Source: Subtercola boreus (lineage in GTDB: Bacteria; Actinomycetota; Actinomycetes; Actinomycetales; Microbacteriaceae). From it: a stretch of DNA of 64,000 nt. The stretch lies in the NCBI RefSeq assembly GCF_003399635.1, contig NZ_NBXB01000034.1:124001-188000 (forward strand). The letters run 5' to 3'. Of the stretch, positions 43,712 to 51,687 are shown one piece after another. The position numbers were made by a program, and so were the translations under genes. Under the pieces are notes generated by a model, which saw only the letters and a list, made by a program, of their open reading frames with translations, searched no databases and was not told where the DNA came from. Each line of letters begins with the position of its first letter. Position 1 is the stretch's first letter.

Positions 43712-44023
43712 TCAGCCCTCCTCGATGTCGGAGAACAGGATCCGCACGCCGCCGGTCGCCAGACCGAAAATCGACGGGAACAGCTCGCCCGCCTCAGCCG
43801 TGGCGACGGCCGCGCTGGCGGAGTCGTAGTCGTCGAAGTAGAGGTCGATCATCCGGTACGCCGGAGTCGCCGTGCCGTCCTCTTTCGGCCAGACCTTCGA
43901 ACTCTCGAAGCGCACGACGCCGGGCAGCTTCTTGGCGAGAGCGACCTGGCCGTCGGCGTAACCGGCCTCGAAGGCCGCCGGATCGGTCGGATTGTCGTAG
44001 ATCACGGTGATTTTTGTGGGCAT
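43712..44023 (-). CDS. EthD-domain protein
   Basis: The 103-residue ferredoxin-like dimeric alpha-beta barrel carries [34 protein letters not shown] and [12 protein letters not shown]. EthD was first described in ether-degradation operons but the domain is widespread. Here it forms a two-gene unit with the peroxidase. The ATG at 44023 is preceded by a -10 hexamer 6 nt away. Confidence 0.85.
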   Translation of the reverse strand: MPTKITVIYDNPTDPAAFEAGYADGQVALAKKLPGVVRFESSKVWPKEDGTATPAYRMIDLYFDDYDSASAAVATAEAGELFPSIFGLATGGVRILFSDIEEG

Positions 44024-44029
44024 AGGGAA

Positions 44030-44035
44030 ACGCTA
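44030..44035 (-). promoter_or_regulatory. -10 hexamer for a leaderless transcript (EthD-peroxidase unit)
   Basis: TAGCGT on the minus strand ends 6 nt before the ATG at 44023. It lies back to back with the thyA -10 only 18 bp away. Confidence 0.5.
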
Positions 44036-44053
44036 CTCCCGCCCCGCGTCAAA

Positions 44054-44059
44054 TAGGCT
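44054..44059 (+). promoter_or_regulatory. -10 hexamer for a leaderless transcript (thyA)
   Basis: TAGGCT ends 7 nt before the thyA ATG at 44067. The 43-bp gap between the two divergent genes leaves no room for separate full -35 regions outside the opposite gene. Confidence 0.5.
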
Positions 44060-44066
44060 GGGTGCG

Positions 44067-44876
44067 ATGAATACGTCACTGAGCACTCCCTATGAAGATC
44101 TGTTGCGGCACACGCTGGCGACGGGGATCGCCAAGTCCGACCGCACGGGCACGGGCACGACGAGCGTCTTCGGCGCGCAGCTGCGGTTCGACCTCCGCGA
44201 GGGGTTCCCGCTCGTCACAACGAAGCGCGTGCACTTCAAGTCGATTGCGTACGAGCTGCTCTGGTTCCTCCGCGGCGAGTCGAACGTGGGCTGGCTGCGT
44301 GAGAACGGCGTCACCATCTGGGACGAATGGGCCGACGCCGACGGCGAACTCGGCCCGGTCTACGGCGTGCAGTGGCGCTCGTGGCCCTCACCGAGCGGCG
44401 AACACATCGACCAGATCAGCCAGGTCATCGACACGATCAAGACCGATCCGGATTCCCGCCGGATGATCGTGTCGGCCTGGAACGTCGCCGAGATCCCGCT
44501 GATGGCGCTCGCGCCCTGCCATGCCTTCTTCCAGTTCTACGTGGCCGACGGCAAGCTCAGCTGCCAGCTCTACCAGCGGAGCGCCGACCTCTTCCTCGGG
44601 GTGCCGTTCAACATCGCCTCCTACGCCCTGCTCACCCACCTCGTCGCCGCGCAGACCGGCCTGGGCGTCGGCGACTTCATCTGGACGGGCGGCGACTGCC
44701 ACATCTACGACAACCACCGAGAGCAGGTCGCCGAACAGCTCACGCGTACGCCGTTCGCGCTGCCGACGCTGCGTGTGAACCGAGTGCCGGAGAGCATCTT
44801 CGACTACACCTACGACGATCTCGAGGTGGTCGGCTACCAGCACCACCCGGCGATCAAGGCGCCGGTGGCGGTGTGA
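44067..44876 (+). CDS. thyA: Thymidylate synthase
   Basis: The 269-residue protein is the normal ThyA length. Arg loop [34 protein letters not shown], catalytic Cys in [34 protein letters not shown] and [12 protein letters not shown] are all intact. It methylates dUMP with methylene-tetrahydrofolate, which is oxidised to dihydrofolate; the next gene recycles it. The start is ATG 44067. Confidence 0.98.
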   Translation: MNTSLSTPYEDLLRHTLATGIAKSDRTGTGTTSVFGAQLRFDLREGFPLVTTKRVHFKSIAYELLWFLRGESNVGWLRENGVTIWDEWADADGELGPVYGVQWRSWPSPSGEHIDQISQVIDTIKTDPDSRRMIVSAWNVAEIPLMALAPCHAFFQFYVADGKLSCQLYQRSADLFLGVPFNIASYALLTHLVAAQTGLGVGDFIWTGGDCHIYDNHREQVAEQLTRTPFALPTLRVNRVPESIFDYTYDDLEVVGYQHHPAIKAPVAV

Positions 44877-44886
44877 GGATTCCCGC

Positions 44887-45393
44887 GTGAGCCTCGCGCT
44901 GATCTGGGCCGAGGCGCGGGGCGGCGTCATCGGCTACGACGGCACGATGCCGTGGCATCTGCCCGAGGATCTCGCACATTTCCGCGAGCTGACCACCGGC
45001 AGCGCCGTCGTGATGGGGCGACGCACCTGGGACTCGCTCCCCGAACGGTTCCGGCCTCTTCCCGGCCGCCGCAACCTCGTGCTCAGCCGCGACCGCACGT
45101 GGTCGAGCGCGGGCGCTGAGCCCGTGCACGACCTTCGCGCCCTGCTCGCAGAGCGCCGGCCTGACGGGTCTGACGGGTCTGACGCTGCCGACCTCTGGGT
45201 GATCGGCGGCGGCGAACTCTACCGCCAGGCCCTCCCCGAAGCCTCCAGGCTCGAAGTCACGCAACTCGACCTCGGGGTGAAGGGCGACACCTTCGCCCCA
45301 GCGATCGACGCCTCCTGGTCACGGGTCGCGGAGTCGCCCTGGCTCGAGTCGCACACGGGCATCCGCTACCGCTTCACCAGCTACCAGCGCTGA
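44887..45393 (+). CDS. folA: Dihydrofolate reductase
   Basis: The 168-residue protein starts GTG 44887, 10 nt after thyA. MSLALIWAEARGGVIGYDGT MPWHLPEDLAHF contains the catalytic acidic residue and the substrate loop; VVMGRRTWDSLPERFRPLPG RRNLVLSR is the NADPH region; WVIGGGELYRQAL completes it. It regenerates tetrahydrofolate after ThyA. TDGSDGSD is a short local repeat. Confidence 0.97.
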   Translation: MSLALIWAEARGGVIGYDGTMPWHLPEDLAHFRELTTGSAVVMGRRTWDSLPERFRPLPGRRNLVLSRDRTWSSAGAEPVHDLRALLAERRPDGSDGSDAADLWVIGGGELYRQALPEASRLEVTQLDLGVKGDTFAPAIDASWSRVAESPWLESHTGIRYRFTSYQR

Positions 45394-45434
45394 CCCGAGC
45401 CGCGCCGCGCGCTCCCGACGCTGAGTTCAGACGG

Positions 45435-45719
45435 TCAGACGGCGAGCACGAGTCCCGCGAGCACCTGATGGATGGTCGGCACACCCTCTGCGCGGAACAC
45501 CTCGACGCCCGCGCCGTTCTCGAGCACGATGGTCGGGGTGGCCACGATCGATGCGCGCTCCGCCTCATGCGGGCGGAACGCCACGTTGACCTCGGTCACG
45601 GTCGCCGTGCTCACGAGCCCGATGGCCTGGTCGACGACGGCTCGGGCCTGGGCGCAGGCCCCGCAGAACGAGGACGTGTAGAGGCGGATGTTCACGACGG
45701 GTACAGCGCCGCCGGGCAT
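45435..45719 (-). CDS. Small thioredoxin/glutaredoxin-like protein
   Basis: The 94-residue protein has an N-terminal strand and redox motif IRLYTSSFCGACAQARAV (CGAC), cis-Pro in IVATPTIVLENG, and a last helix. The start is taken as ATG 45719; the GTG 8 codons on is possible. It is probably a thiol-disulfide exchange protein. It is not clearly operonic with its neighbours. Confidence 0.8.
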   Translation of the reverse strand: MPGGAVPVVNIRLYTSSFCGACAQARAVVDQAIGLVSTATVTEVNVAFRPHEAERASIVATPTIVLENGAGVEVFRAEGVPTIHQVLAGLVLAV

Positions 45720-45790
45720 CCGTTCATTCCCAGCCGCCGCTCGCCGCCCAGCCAAAGCGTAGGGGCGGAGGCCACGGGGCGGGGCGAGCG

Positions 45791-46657
45791 TCAGAGAGGG
45801 CGGATGCCGAACGCCTGCGCCAGCTTGTCGATCTTCTGGGCACGGCCGAGGCGGGGCAGGTCGCTGCCGTCGCGGATGACCCGCCCGCGGGACTCGAAGT
45901 CCGCGAGGAAGTCGCGGGCCCACGTGGCGTCCGAGCGCGTGGGGCTGATGACCTCGTTGATGACCGGCAGCTGCTCGACGTCGAGGCAGAGCTTGCCGGT
46001 GAGTCCTAGGGTCACGGCGAGCGCCGACTGCTCCCGCAGAACCGGGTGGCTGCTGCCGACGGTCGGCCCGTCGATCGGGCCGGGCAGCTTGCCGATGCGG
46101 CTCGCCACGACGAGGCGGGAACGCGGATACGCCATGGCGAGGTCATCCGCGCCGGTTCCGGTGTCGCGGCGGTAGTCGCCGCTGCCGAACGCGAGCCGGA
46201 AGGCACCGCGCGCCTCAGCGATGGAGCGCGCCTCCTCGATGCCGAGCGCCGACTCGATGAGCGCGATCACCGGGGTGCTGCCGCCCAGACGGTCGAAGGT
46301 CTCGGTGACATGCGCGCCCGACTCGGCCTTGGCGAGCATGACGCCCCGGAGCCCGGGAATGCCCTTGAGCGCATCCACATCGCCTGACCAGAAGTCGGTC
46401 GTGCGGTCATTGATGCGCACCCACGCGCTTCCGCCGTTGTCGAGCCACGACGCGACATCCGCCCGCGCAGTCGGCTTGGCGGCCGGGTCGACGGCATCTT
46501 CGATGTCGAGGATGACCTGGTCTGCCCTCGAGGCCGCTGCAGCGTCGAACGTGTCGGTCTTTGTGGCGTTCACGAGGAGCCAGGAACGGGCGATCTCGGC
46601 GGAGACCTCGTCGGCCTGGCTGTCGGCAGCTTTCGCGTGCTCGGGCAGGTACGTCAT
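45791..46657 (-). CDS. HpcH/HpaI aldolase/citrate-lyase beta-like (CitE) protein
   Basis: The protein has 288 residues from ATG 46657. It is a TIM barrel of the CitE type: RSWLLVNATKTDTFDAAAAS, ADQVILDIEDAVDPAAKP with the Asp/Glu metal site, WVRINDRTTDFWSGDVDALK, GVMLAKAESGAHV and VIALIESALGIEEARSI. It probably cleaves or forms a CoA thioester-linked hydroxy acid (Mg2+-dependent). Stand-alone CitE-like proteins act, for example, on citramalyl- or malyl-CoA. Specificity is unknown. Confidence 0.88.
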   Translation of the reverse strand: MTYLPEHAKAADSQADEVSAEIARSWLLVNATKTDTFDAAAASRADQVILDIEDAVDPAAKPTARADVASWLDNGGSAWVRINDRTTDFWSGDVDALKGIPGLRGVMLAKAESGAHVTETFDRLGGSTPVIALIESALGIEEARSIAEARGAFRLAFGSGDYRRDTGTGADDLAMAYPRSRLVVASRIGKLPGPIDGPTVGSSHPVLREQSALAVTLGLTGKLCLDVEQLPVINEVISPTRSDATWARDFLADFESRGRVIRDGSDLPRLGRAQKIDKLAQAFGIRPL

Positions 46658-46848
46658 GTGCAGCTCTCTCTCGCGCGGTGCCGCGAAGCCGCGATACCGC
46701 CATGCCGCGGGTTCGACCGCGGAGGGTCCCGGCGTTGGGTCCGAAACGAGCCTACGGCAGAGGGTGGCGGTGGCCCGAATCGGGCGGAAGGGGTCGCTGT
46801 GGGGACAGTGTTGCGAGTGGGACGGGGAGCGGCGGACGCACCCCGCGT

Positions 46849-46904
46849 CGAAGGGACCCGAATCGCGCTGGACAGTCCCTGTTGGCGCGATGTGCGTCCC
46901 TTCG
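46849..46904. repeat. 56-bp palindromic repeat, family II
   Basis: The 20-nt arms CGAAGGGACCCGAATCGCGC and GCGCGATGTGCGTCCCTTCG pair at 17 of 20 positions around a 16-nt loop. It lies upstream of the LolA-like gene. Confidence 0.8.
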
Positions 46905-46970
46905 GAAGATCCAGCGGAACTCGCAGAAAACGGGTGTAGTGTCCCCGACAGATCTGAAGGAGCGAACTCG

Positions 46971-48122
46971 ATGAGCACGGTGTGGAAGCGTTGGATCCCT
47001 GCGGCAGTCGCCGGTGTGGTGGTGGCCGGAGCGGCCGTTGCGGTACCCCTCTCGGCCGGTGCGACGTCGGGTCTGCCCGAGAAGTCCCCACAGGAGGTAC
47101 TGGCGCTCGTCGCCGGCAGCACGGTCACCGCCTTCTCGGGAACAGTGGAGCAGACCTCCGACCTCGGCCTGCCGACGTTGCCGTCGGGCACCGGATCGGG
47201 TTCTGGCTCAGCATCCACTTCTGGCGCGGCGTCCACGAGCGACGCGTCCGGCTCCGATGGCAGCGCCGGCACCGCCGCCGCGGCATCCTCGGCCCTCGAC
47301 CTCCTCACGGGCACCCACACGGCGCGCGTGTACGTCGACGGCACGACCGGCTCGGGCAACCTCCGCGTGCAGGTTCTCGACCGGCTTGCCGAACGTGACG
47401 TCATCAAGCAGGGCGACACGCTCTGGCTTTACGACTCCGGCAAGCAGACGGCGGTGCACGCGACCCCGACGGCGACTCCGGATGCCGTTCCCACCGGTCC
47501 CGAGCAGACCGCGACTCCCCAGCAGCTGGCGGAGAAGTTCCTCGAGGCGGCCGGATCGACGACCGACGTCTCGGTCGGCGGCGATGTCACCGTGGCAGGC
47601 CGCTCGGCCTACGACCTGGTGCTGACCCCGCAGTCCGGCAGCACGCTCATCGGTGCCGTGTCGATCGCCGTGGACTCCGAGACCGGGCTCCCCCTCCGCG
47701 TCGAGGTCACCGCCGCAGGGGCGAGCAATCCCGCCTTCTCGAGCTCGTTCACCTCGCTCGACCTGTCGACCCCGTCGGCAGACCTCTTCTCGTTCACACC
47801 CCCGGCCGGCACGACCGTGACCGAGAAGGCTGTGGAGAAGCCGTCTGCGGCCAGCGGCGGTGCCACTGAACCCTCGCACTCAGAGTCAGATGCCCCGAAG
47901 CCTGTCATGACCGGATCGGGCTGGAGCTCGATCGTCGAGCTGCCCGCCGGCTCCGAATCGTCAGCCCTCACCTCCTCTCCGCTGCTCGCGCAGCTGACCA
48001 CGCCGGTCAGCGGCGGTCACCTGCTCTCGACCACCCTGCTGAACGTCTTCGTGGCCGACGACGGTCGAATGTTCGCCGGATCCGTTTCGGCGGAAGCCCT
48101 CGAGGCCGCCGCCGCCCAGTGA
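46971..48122 (+). CDS. LolA/RseB-fold exported protein
   Basis: The protein has 383 residues from ATG 46971 (AAGGAG 8 nt upstream; -10 candidate TAGTGT 46937-46942). The signal peptide VWKRWIPAAVAGVVVAGAAV AVPLSAGAT has no lipobox. A half-barrel LolA-like domain follows (SPQEVLALVAGSTVTAFSGT VEQTSDLG, then LDLLTGTHTARVYVDGTTGS), interrupted by a Ser/Gly/Ala-rich insert at about 75-105. Actinobacterial LolA-like proteins precede ABC genes, as here, and may handle lipids or lipoproteins outside the membrane. It overlaps the ATPase start by 4 nt. Confidence 0.85.
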   Translation: MSTVWKRWIPAAVAGVVVAGAAVAVPLSAGATSGLPEKSPQEVLALVAGSTVTAFSGTVEQTSDLGLPTLPSGTGSGSGSASTSGAASTSDASGSDGSAGTAAAASSALDLLTGTHTARVYVDGTTGSGNLRVQVLDRLAERDVIKQGDTLWLYDSGKQTAVHATPTATPDAVPTGPEQTATPQQLAEKFLEAAGSTTDVSVGGDVTVAGRSAYDLVLTPQSGSTLIGAVSIAVDSETGLPLRVEVTAAGASNPAFSSSFTSLDLSTPSADLFSFTPPAGTTVTEKAVEKPSAASGGATEPSHSESDAPKPVMTGSGWSSIVELPAGSESSALTSSPLLAQLTTPVSGGHLLSTTLLNVFVADDGRMFAGSVSAEALEAAAAQ

Positions 48123-49147
48123 GCGGTGTCATGCCTGAGGGTGGGCTCGCCATCCAGACCCGGGGCCTGACGAAGGTGTTCGGGCGCCAGACGGTCGTGA
48201 ACGGGATCGATCTCTCGGTGCCGCGCGGCTCGGTGTTCGGCTTCCTCGGCCCCAACGGATCGGGCAAAACCACGAGCATCCGGATGCTGCTCGGCCTCGC
48301 CTCCGCGACGAGCGGTGAGATCACTGTGCTCGGCCAGCAGATGCCGAAACGCGCCGGAACCGTGCTCCCCCGGGTGGGGGCGCTCATCGAAGGGCCGGGG
48401 TTCTACCCGTTCCTCTCGGGTACGGCCAACCTGCGCCGACTCGACAGTGCCGATCGGTTCGCCCGCACCTCGACCCGCACGGCCCGGGTCGGCGAGGCTC
48501 TCGAACGGGTCGGGCTGACGCATGCCGCAGGCAAGAAGGTGCGGGCCTATTCGCTCGGCATGAAGCAGCGGCTCGGCATCGCGAATGCCCTGCTCACCCC
48601 GCGCGATCTGATCGTGCTCGACGAGCCGACGAACGGACTCGACCCCCAGGGCACCCGCGAGGTGCGGAACCTCGTCCGCTCGCTGACTGCCGAGGGCACG
48701 ACGGTCTTCGTCTCGAGCCATCTGCTCGCCGAGATCGAGCAGATGTGCACCCACGCCGCGGTGATGCGGGCCGGAAACCTCGTCGCCCAGGGCAGCCTCG
48801 ACGAACTGCGGCAGGCCGGCCAGTCGCGCGTGCGGGTACTGACGCCCGATCCCGGCCCGGCGAGGCGCGTGCTCGCTGAACTCGGGCTGGCGGTGGAGGT
48901 TGATGCGGATGGCCGTGAAACACACCCTCTCGACGGCGAGTCCGTGACGGCACCGCTCGACGCCGGGAATTGGGTTGACGGGCCGATCGATGCCGGAACG
49001 CGGACCGACCGGCCGCTCGATCCTGAGCGCATCGTCGCGGCGCTGGTCGCGGCGGGCGTGCGCGTGCGCGGCTTCGCCGTCGAGCGCGCCAGCCTCGAGG
49101 ATCTCTTCGTCGCGCTCACCGGGGAGGGGTTCGACGTTGCCCAGTGA
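48119..49147 (+). CDS. ABC exporter ATP-binding protein
   Basis: The 342-residue protein starts GTG 48119 in a GTGA overlap; an ATG at 48131 is the alternative. Walker A is GPNGSGKTT, the signature YSLGMKQR, Walker B LIVLDEPTNGLDPQG and the switch His VFVSSHLLAEIEQM. This is the CcmA/antibiotic-exporter subfamily. A 40-residue insert (THPLDGESVTAPLDAGNWVD region) lies in the C-terminal part. It works with the permease encoded next. Confidence 0.93.
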   Translation: MSGVMPEGGLAIQTRGLTKVFGRQTVVNGIDLSVPRGSVFGFLGPNGSGKTTSIRMLLGLASATSGEITVLGQQMPKRAGTVLPRVGALIEGPGFYPFLSGTANLRRLDSADRFARTSTRTARVGEALERVGLTHAAGKKVRAYSLGMKQRLGIANALLTPRDLIVLDEPTNGLDPQGTREVRNLVRSLTAEGTTVFVSSHLLAEIEQMCTHAAVMRAGNLVAQGSLDELRQAGQSRVRVLTPDPGPARRVLAELGLAVEVDADGRETHPLDGESVTAPLDAGNWVDGPIDAGTRTDRPLDPERIVAALVAAGVRVRGFAVERASLEDLFVALTGEGFDVAQ

Positions 49148-50024
49148 CGAGGCGGGTTCCCCCGCAGCATCCGGAGCGCCAGCCACTCGGCCGCTCACCC
49201 GTCGGCCCACAGCCGGCTGGGCCCTGATGGGCTCGGAACTCGCGGTGCTGTTCCGGCGGCGGCGCACTTGGGTCATGCTGCTTGCGCTGGCGCTCATCCC
49301 GGTGCTCGTCGCGGTCGCCGTGCGAATCTCGTCGGCCGGCTCCTCGGGGCGAGGCCCAGCGTTCATCGAGCAGATCAGCCAGAACGGGCTGTTCGTCGCG
49401 CTGGTGGCGCTGACGATCTGCATCCCGCTCTTCCTGCCGCTGACCGTGGGCGTCGTGGCGGGCGACACCATCTCGGGCGAGGCCAACCTCGGTACCCTCC
49501 GCTACCTGCTGGTCTCCCCCGTCGGCCGGGCTCGACTGCTGCTCGTGAAGTTCGTGGCTGCGATGGCGTTCTGCCTGGCAGCCACGGTCGTCATCGTGCT
49601 GGCGGGTGTGCTCATCGGGGCGGCTCTCTTCCCGGTCGGGCCGGTGACGCTGCTCTCCGGCGACACCATCGGATCCGGTGAGGCGGCCCTCCGTGCGCTG
49701 CTCATCGCCGGATATGTCACGGTCTCCCTGCTCGGGCTGACCGCGATCGGCCTGTTCATCTCGACGCTCACCGACATTCCTGTGGGGGCAATGGCTGCGA
49801 CCGTCGTCATCTCGATCGTGTCGCAGGTGCTCGACTCGCTGCCGCAGCTGAGCGCCCTGCACCCGTGGCTCTTCAGCCACTACTGGCTCGACTTCGCCGA
49901 TCTGCTGCGCCAGCCCATCGAGTGGTCGTCGTTCGGCACGAACACACTGCTGCAACTCGCCTATCTGGCCGTATTCGGCACTCTCGCCTACGGCCGTTTC
50001 GCCTCGAAGGATGTGCTGTCGTAG
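49137..50024 (+). CDS. ABC exporter permease (ABC-2 type)
   Basis: The protein has 295 residues from TTG 49137, overlapping the ATPase gene. It has six membrane helices: VMLLALALIPVLVAVAV, LFVALVALTICIPLFLPLTV, MAFCLAATVVIVLAGVLIGA, YVTVSLLGLTAIGLFISTLT, a helix near MAATVVISIVSQVLDSL, and a last one before YGRFASKDVLS. VVAGDTISGEANLGTLRYLL is the usual amphipathic coupling region. It is the third gene of the LolA-like/ABC unit. The substrate is unknown. Confidence 0.9.
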   Translation: MPSDEAGSPAASGAPATRPLTRRPTAGWALMGSELAVLFRRRRTWVMLLALALIPVLVAVAVRISSAGSSGRGPAFIEQISQNGLFVALVALTICIPLFLPLTVGVVAGDTISGEANLGTLRYLLVSPVGRARLLLVKFVAAMAFCLAATVVIVLAGVLIGAALFPVGPVTLLSGDTIGSGEAALRALLIAGYVTVSLLGLTAIGLFISTLTDIPVGAMAATVVISIVSQVLDSLPQLSALHPWLFSHYWLDFADLLRQPIEWSSFGTNTLLQLAYLAVFGTLAYGRFASKDVLS

Positions 50025-50063
50025 AACGGTTGTCGTCGTCGCAGGCCGGCCGCGCTCCCGTGA

Positions 50064-50408
50064 TCAGAGGTCGAGCACAAGCCTCAGTCCGGCATCGATC
50101 TCCGACATGAGGTAGGCGGGCATCAGTGAACCGTTCAGTGTGACGTCTGACCGATCCACTGTGGAGCATCGGGTGACGACCACTACCGAGTCTTTCGCCA
50201 GTCCGGATGCTGCGGAGGGGACGAAGACATTCCCCGGAACATCGGCGAGGGAGGTATTCGAGGTCAGTGACAAGGCGATGACGGTTCCGACAGAACTCCG
50301 GTTGAAGGAGTTCGACTGCACGACGACCACGGGTCTACGTTTCGCTGGAGCGCTTCCTGTCACGGGGCCGAGGTCGGCCCATCCGATCACACCGCGCGAC
50401 ATCACCAT
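50064..50408 (-). CDS. mazF: Type II toxin, PemK/MazF family
   Basis: The 114-residue protein has the MazF SH3-like barrel: GVIGWADLGPVTGSAPAKRR PVVVVQSNSFN, GTVIALSLTSNTSLADVPGN VFVP, and SVVVVTRCSTVDRSDV. The family consists of sequence-specific mRNA interferases. It lies immediately after and overlaps the antitoxin gene, so the pair is one operon. The start is ATG 50408, or the ATG two codons later. Confidence 0.9.
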   Translation of the reverse strand: MVMSRGVIGWADLGPVTGSAPAKRRPVVVVQSNSFNRSSVGTVIALSLTSNTSLADVPGNVFVPSAASGLAKDSVVVVTRCSTVDRSDVTLNGSLMPAYLMSEIDAGLRLVLDL

Positions 50409-50659
50409 TCGTCGTCTGCCAGCCGTTCCGCCATCTTTCGCCTGTTGTATGCCGTCAATTCGTTGGACTCTTCGCGGCCTGCGTCGTGTGAGCGCCTCAG
50501 TGCGTCGTTGATGGCTTCCGTGATCGAGGTACGTTCCAGCTCACGAAGGTAGTGAGTAGCTGCAGTCGAATAGAACTCAGACCGGCTTATCTTCAGTTGA
50601 GCTGTGCGTGCTTCAACTTGCCGGAACAGAGGGTCTGGCACCGAGATGGCTGTCTTCAT
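50402..50659 (-). CDS. mazE: Ribbon-helix-helix antitoxin for the adjacent MazF
   Basis: The 85-residue protein has an N-terminal RHH DNA-binding unit, MKTAISVPDPLFRQVEARTA QLKISRSEFYSTAA, then a charged toxin-binding tail ending KMAERLADDEW. It starts ATG 50659, exactly 6 nt after a TATACT -10. Two GTATAAC direct repeats over the promoter are the likely operator for autoregulation. Confidence 0.85.
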   Translation of the reverse strand: MKTAISVPDPLFRQVEARTAQLKISRSEFYSTAATHYLRELERTSITEAINDALRRSHDAGREESNELTAYNRRKMAERLADDEW

Positions 50660-50665
50660 GTTGGA

Positions 50666-50683
50666 AGTATAACTCGGTATAAC
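50666..50683 (-). promoter_or_regulatory. mazEF promoter and operator repeats
   Basis: The -10 TATACT (50671-50666) gives a leaderless mazE mRNA. GTATAAC occurs at 50667-50673 and 50677-50683 with a 10-bp period, placing both on one DNA face and covering the -10. Confidence 0.6.
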
Positions 50684-50759
50684 CCGAATGGTAGAGTGTC
50701 GCGGGAGTTGCTTCGGCATGCACCCCATCGTACTTGAGTATTCATCAAATATGTCTGGG

Positions 50760-50765
50760 TAGGCT
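50760..50765 (+). promoter_or_regulatory. -10 hexamer for a leaderless transcript
   Basis: TAGGCT ends 6 nt before the GTG at 50772. Confidence 0.5.
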
Positions 50766-50771
50766 GGAATT

Positions 50772-51572
50772 GTGAATTCGATTCGAGCAGGGCGGTTGAC
50801 ACGATTCGAGGGGCGCATCGCCGGGTTCGGCACCGGGGCGGGGCCGCGTATCGTGGTCGGCATGTGGGAGCGGTCGCCGTTCGGGCGGTTCGCCGACGTG
50901 ATGGTGGAGTCGGATGGCGGGCACCGCCTGCTGCTGGCGCCGAGTGAGGCAGTGGCCGAGTACGTGTCGAGCACCTACACGTTCGACGAGGTGCGGGTGG
51001 TCGAGGTGCGGTTCGGGCGGGTGCGGGACCACACGGCAGGGGTGGGTGGCGCGCGATCGGATGACGCAGGCGGTGGCGGCGCGGGCGGCGGTGGCGGCGC
51101 GGGCGGCGCGGCTGGCGACGGCAGCGGGACGGGTGACAGCGCAGGCACGGGCGGCTCGGCCGATGCGGGCGGCGCGGGAGCGAGCGCTGGCAGCGATCCC
51201 GCCCGGCGCATTCGAGTAAGTGCAGGGCCACTCGACGCGACGCTGCAGATCGGCGGGCCGACGGCGATCGGGAGGCTGCTTCGAAGCGTTCCGCGGGCGC
51301 TCGCCCTGCGTCCGGTCTGGCTGCAGGCGATCGATCCGCTGGCCGGGATGCTCGTGCCCGGCGCTCGTACGAGCGGCTCCGCGGGCGGCAGTCGGCGTGA
51401 GTTCTACGGGGTCACGCAGGCCCGCGCGATCACGGCGGTGGATGCTGCGTGGGAGGGTTCCGCGTTGGGCGGGATGCAGCGGCTGGAGCCGCCCGTCACG
51501 TTCGGGTTCGGTTCGGCGCCCGCCGCCCCGACGCTTGTGGACATCGTCACGAGCATCCGCGAGCGCCCCTGA
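50772..51572 (+). CDS. Conserved-looking hypothetical protein with Gly-rich insert
   Basis: The protein has 266 residues from GTG 50772. I do not recognise a named family. The N-terminal part is beta-rich (LTRFEGRIAGFGTGAGPRIV VGMWERSPFGRFADVMVES, then HRLLLAPSEAVAEYVSSTYT). A region of 50 or so Gly/Ala/Asp residues follows, then a second folded part (GPTAIGRLLRSVPRALALRP, SRREFYGVTQARAITAVDAA WEG). There is no signal peptide or membrane helix. It is divergent from mazEF, with a shared 112-bp gap. Confidence 0.65.
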   Translation: MNSIRAGRLTRFEGRIAGFGTGAGPRIVVGMWERSPFGRFADVMVESDGGHRLLLAPSEAVAEYVSSTYTFDEVRVVEVRFGRVRDHTAGVGGARSDDAGGGGAGGGGGAGGAAGDGSGTGDSAGTGGSADAGGAGASAGSDPARRIRVSAGPLDATLQIGGPTAIGRLLRSVPRALALRPVWLQAIDPLAGMLVPGARTSGSAGGSRREFYGVTQARAITAVDAAWEGSALGGMQRLEPPVTFGFGSAPAAPTLVDIVTSIRERP

Positions 51573-51587
51573 TCCAGCGCGCCGCGA

Positions 51588-51652
51588 GAACGGACACGGT
51601 TTCGGCAATCCTCGACAGAAAGTGCGGAGGTTCGCCGGAATCGTATCCGTTC
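51588..51652. repeat. 65-bp palindromic repeat, family III copy b
   Basis: The left arm GAACGGACACGGTTTC is identical to that of 37905-37968. The right arm ends GAATCGTATCCGTTC. It sits 15 bp after the hypothetical gene and 35 bp before the end of the convergent LysR gene. Confidence 0.75.
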
Positions 51653-51687
51653 CGGTGACGGAGGGCCCCGACGCCAGACCGGACGGG

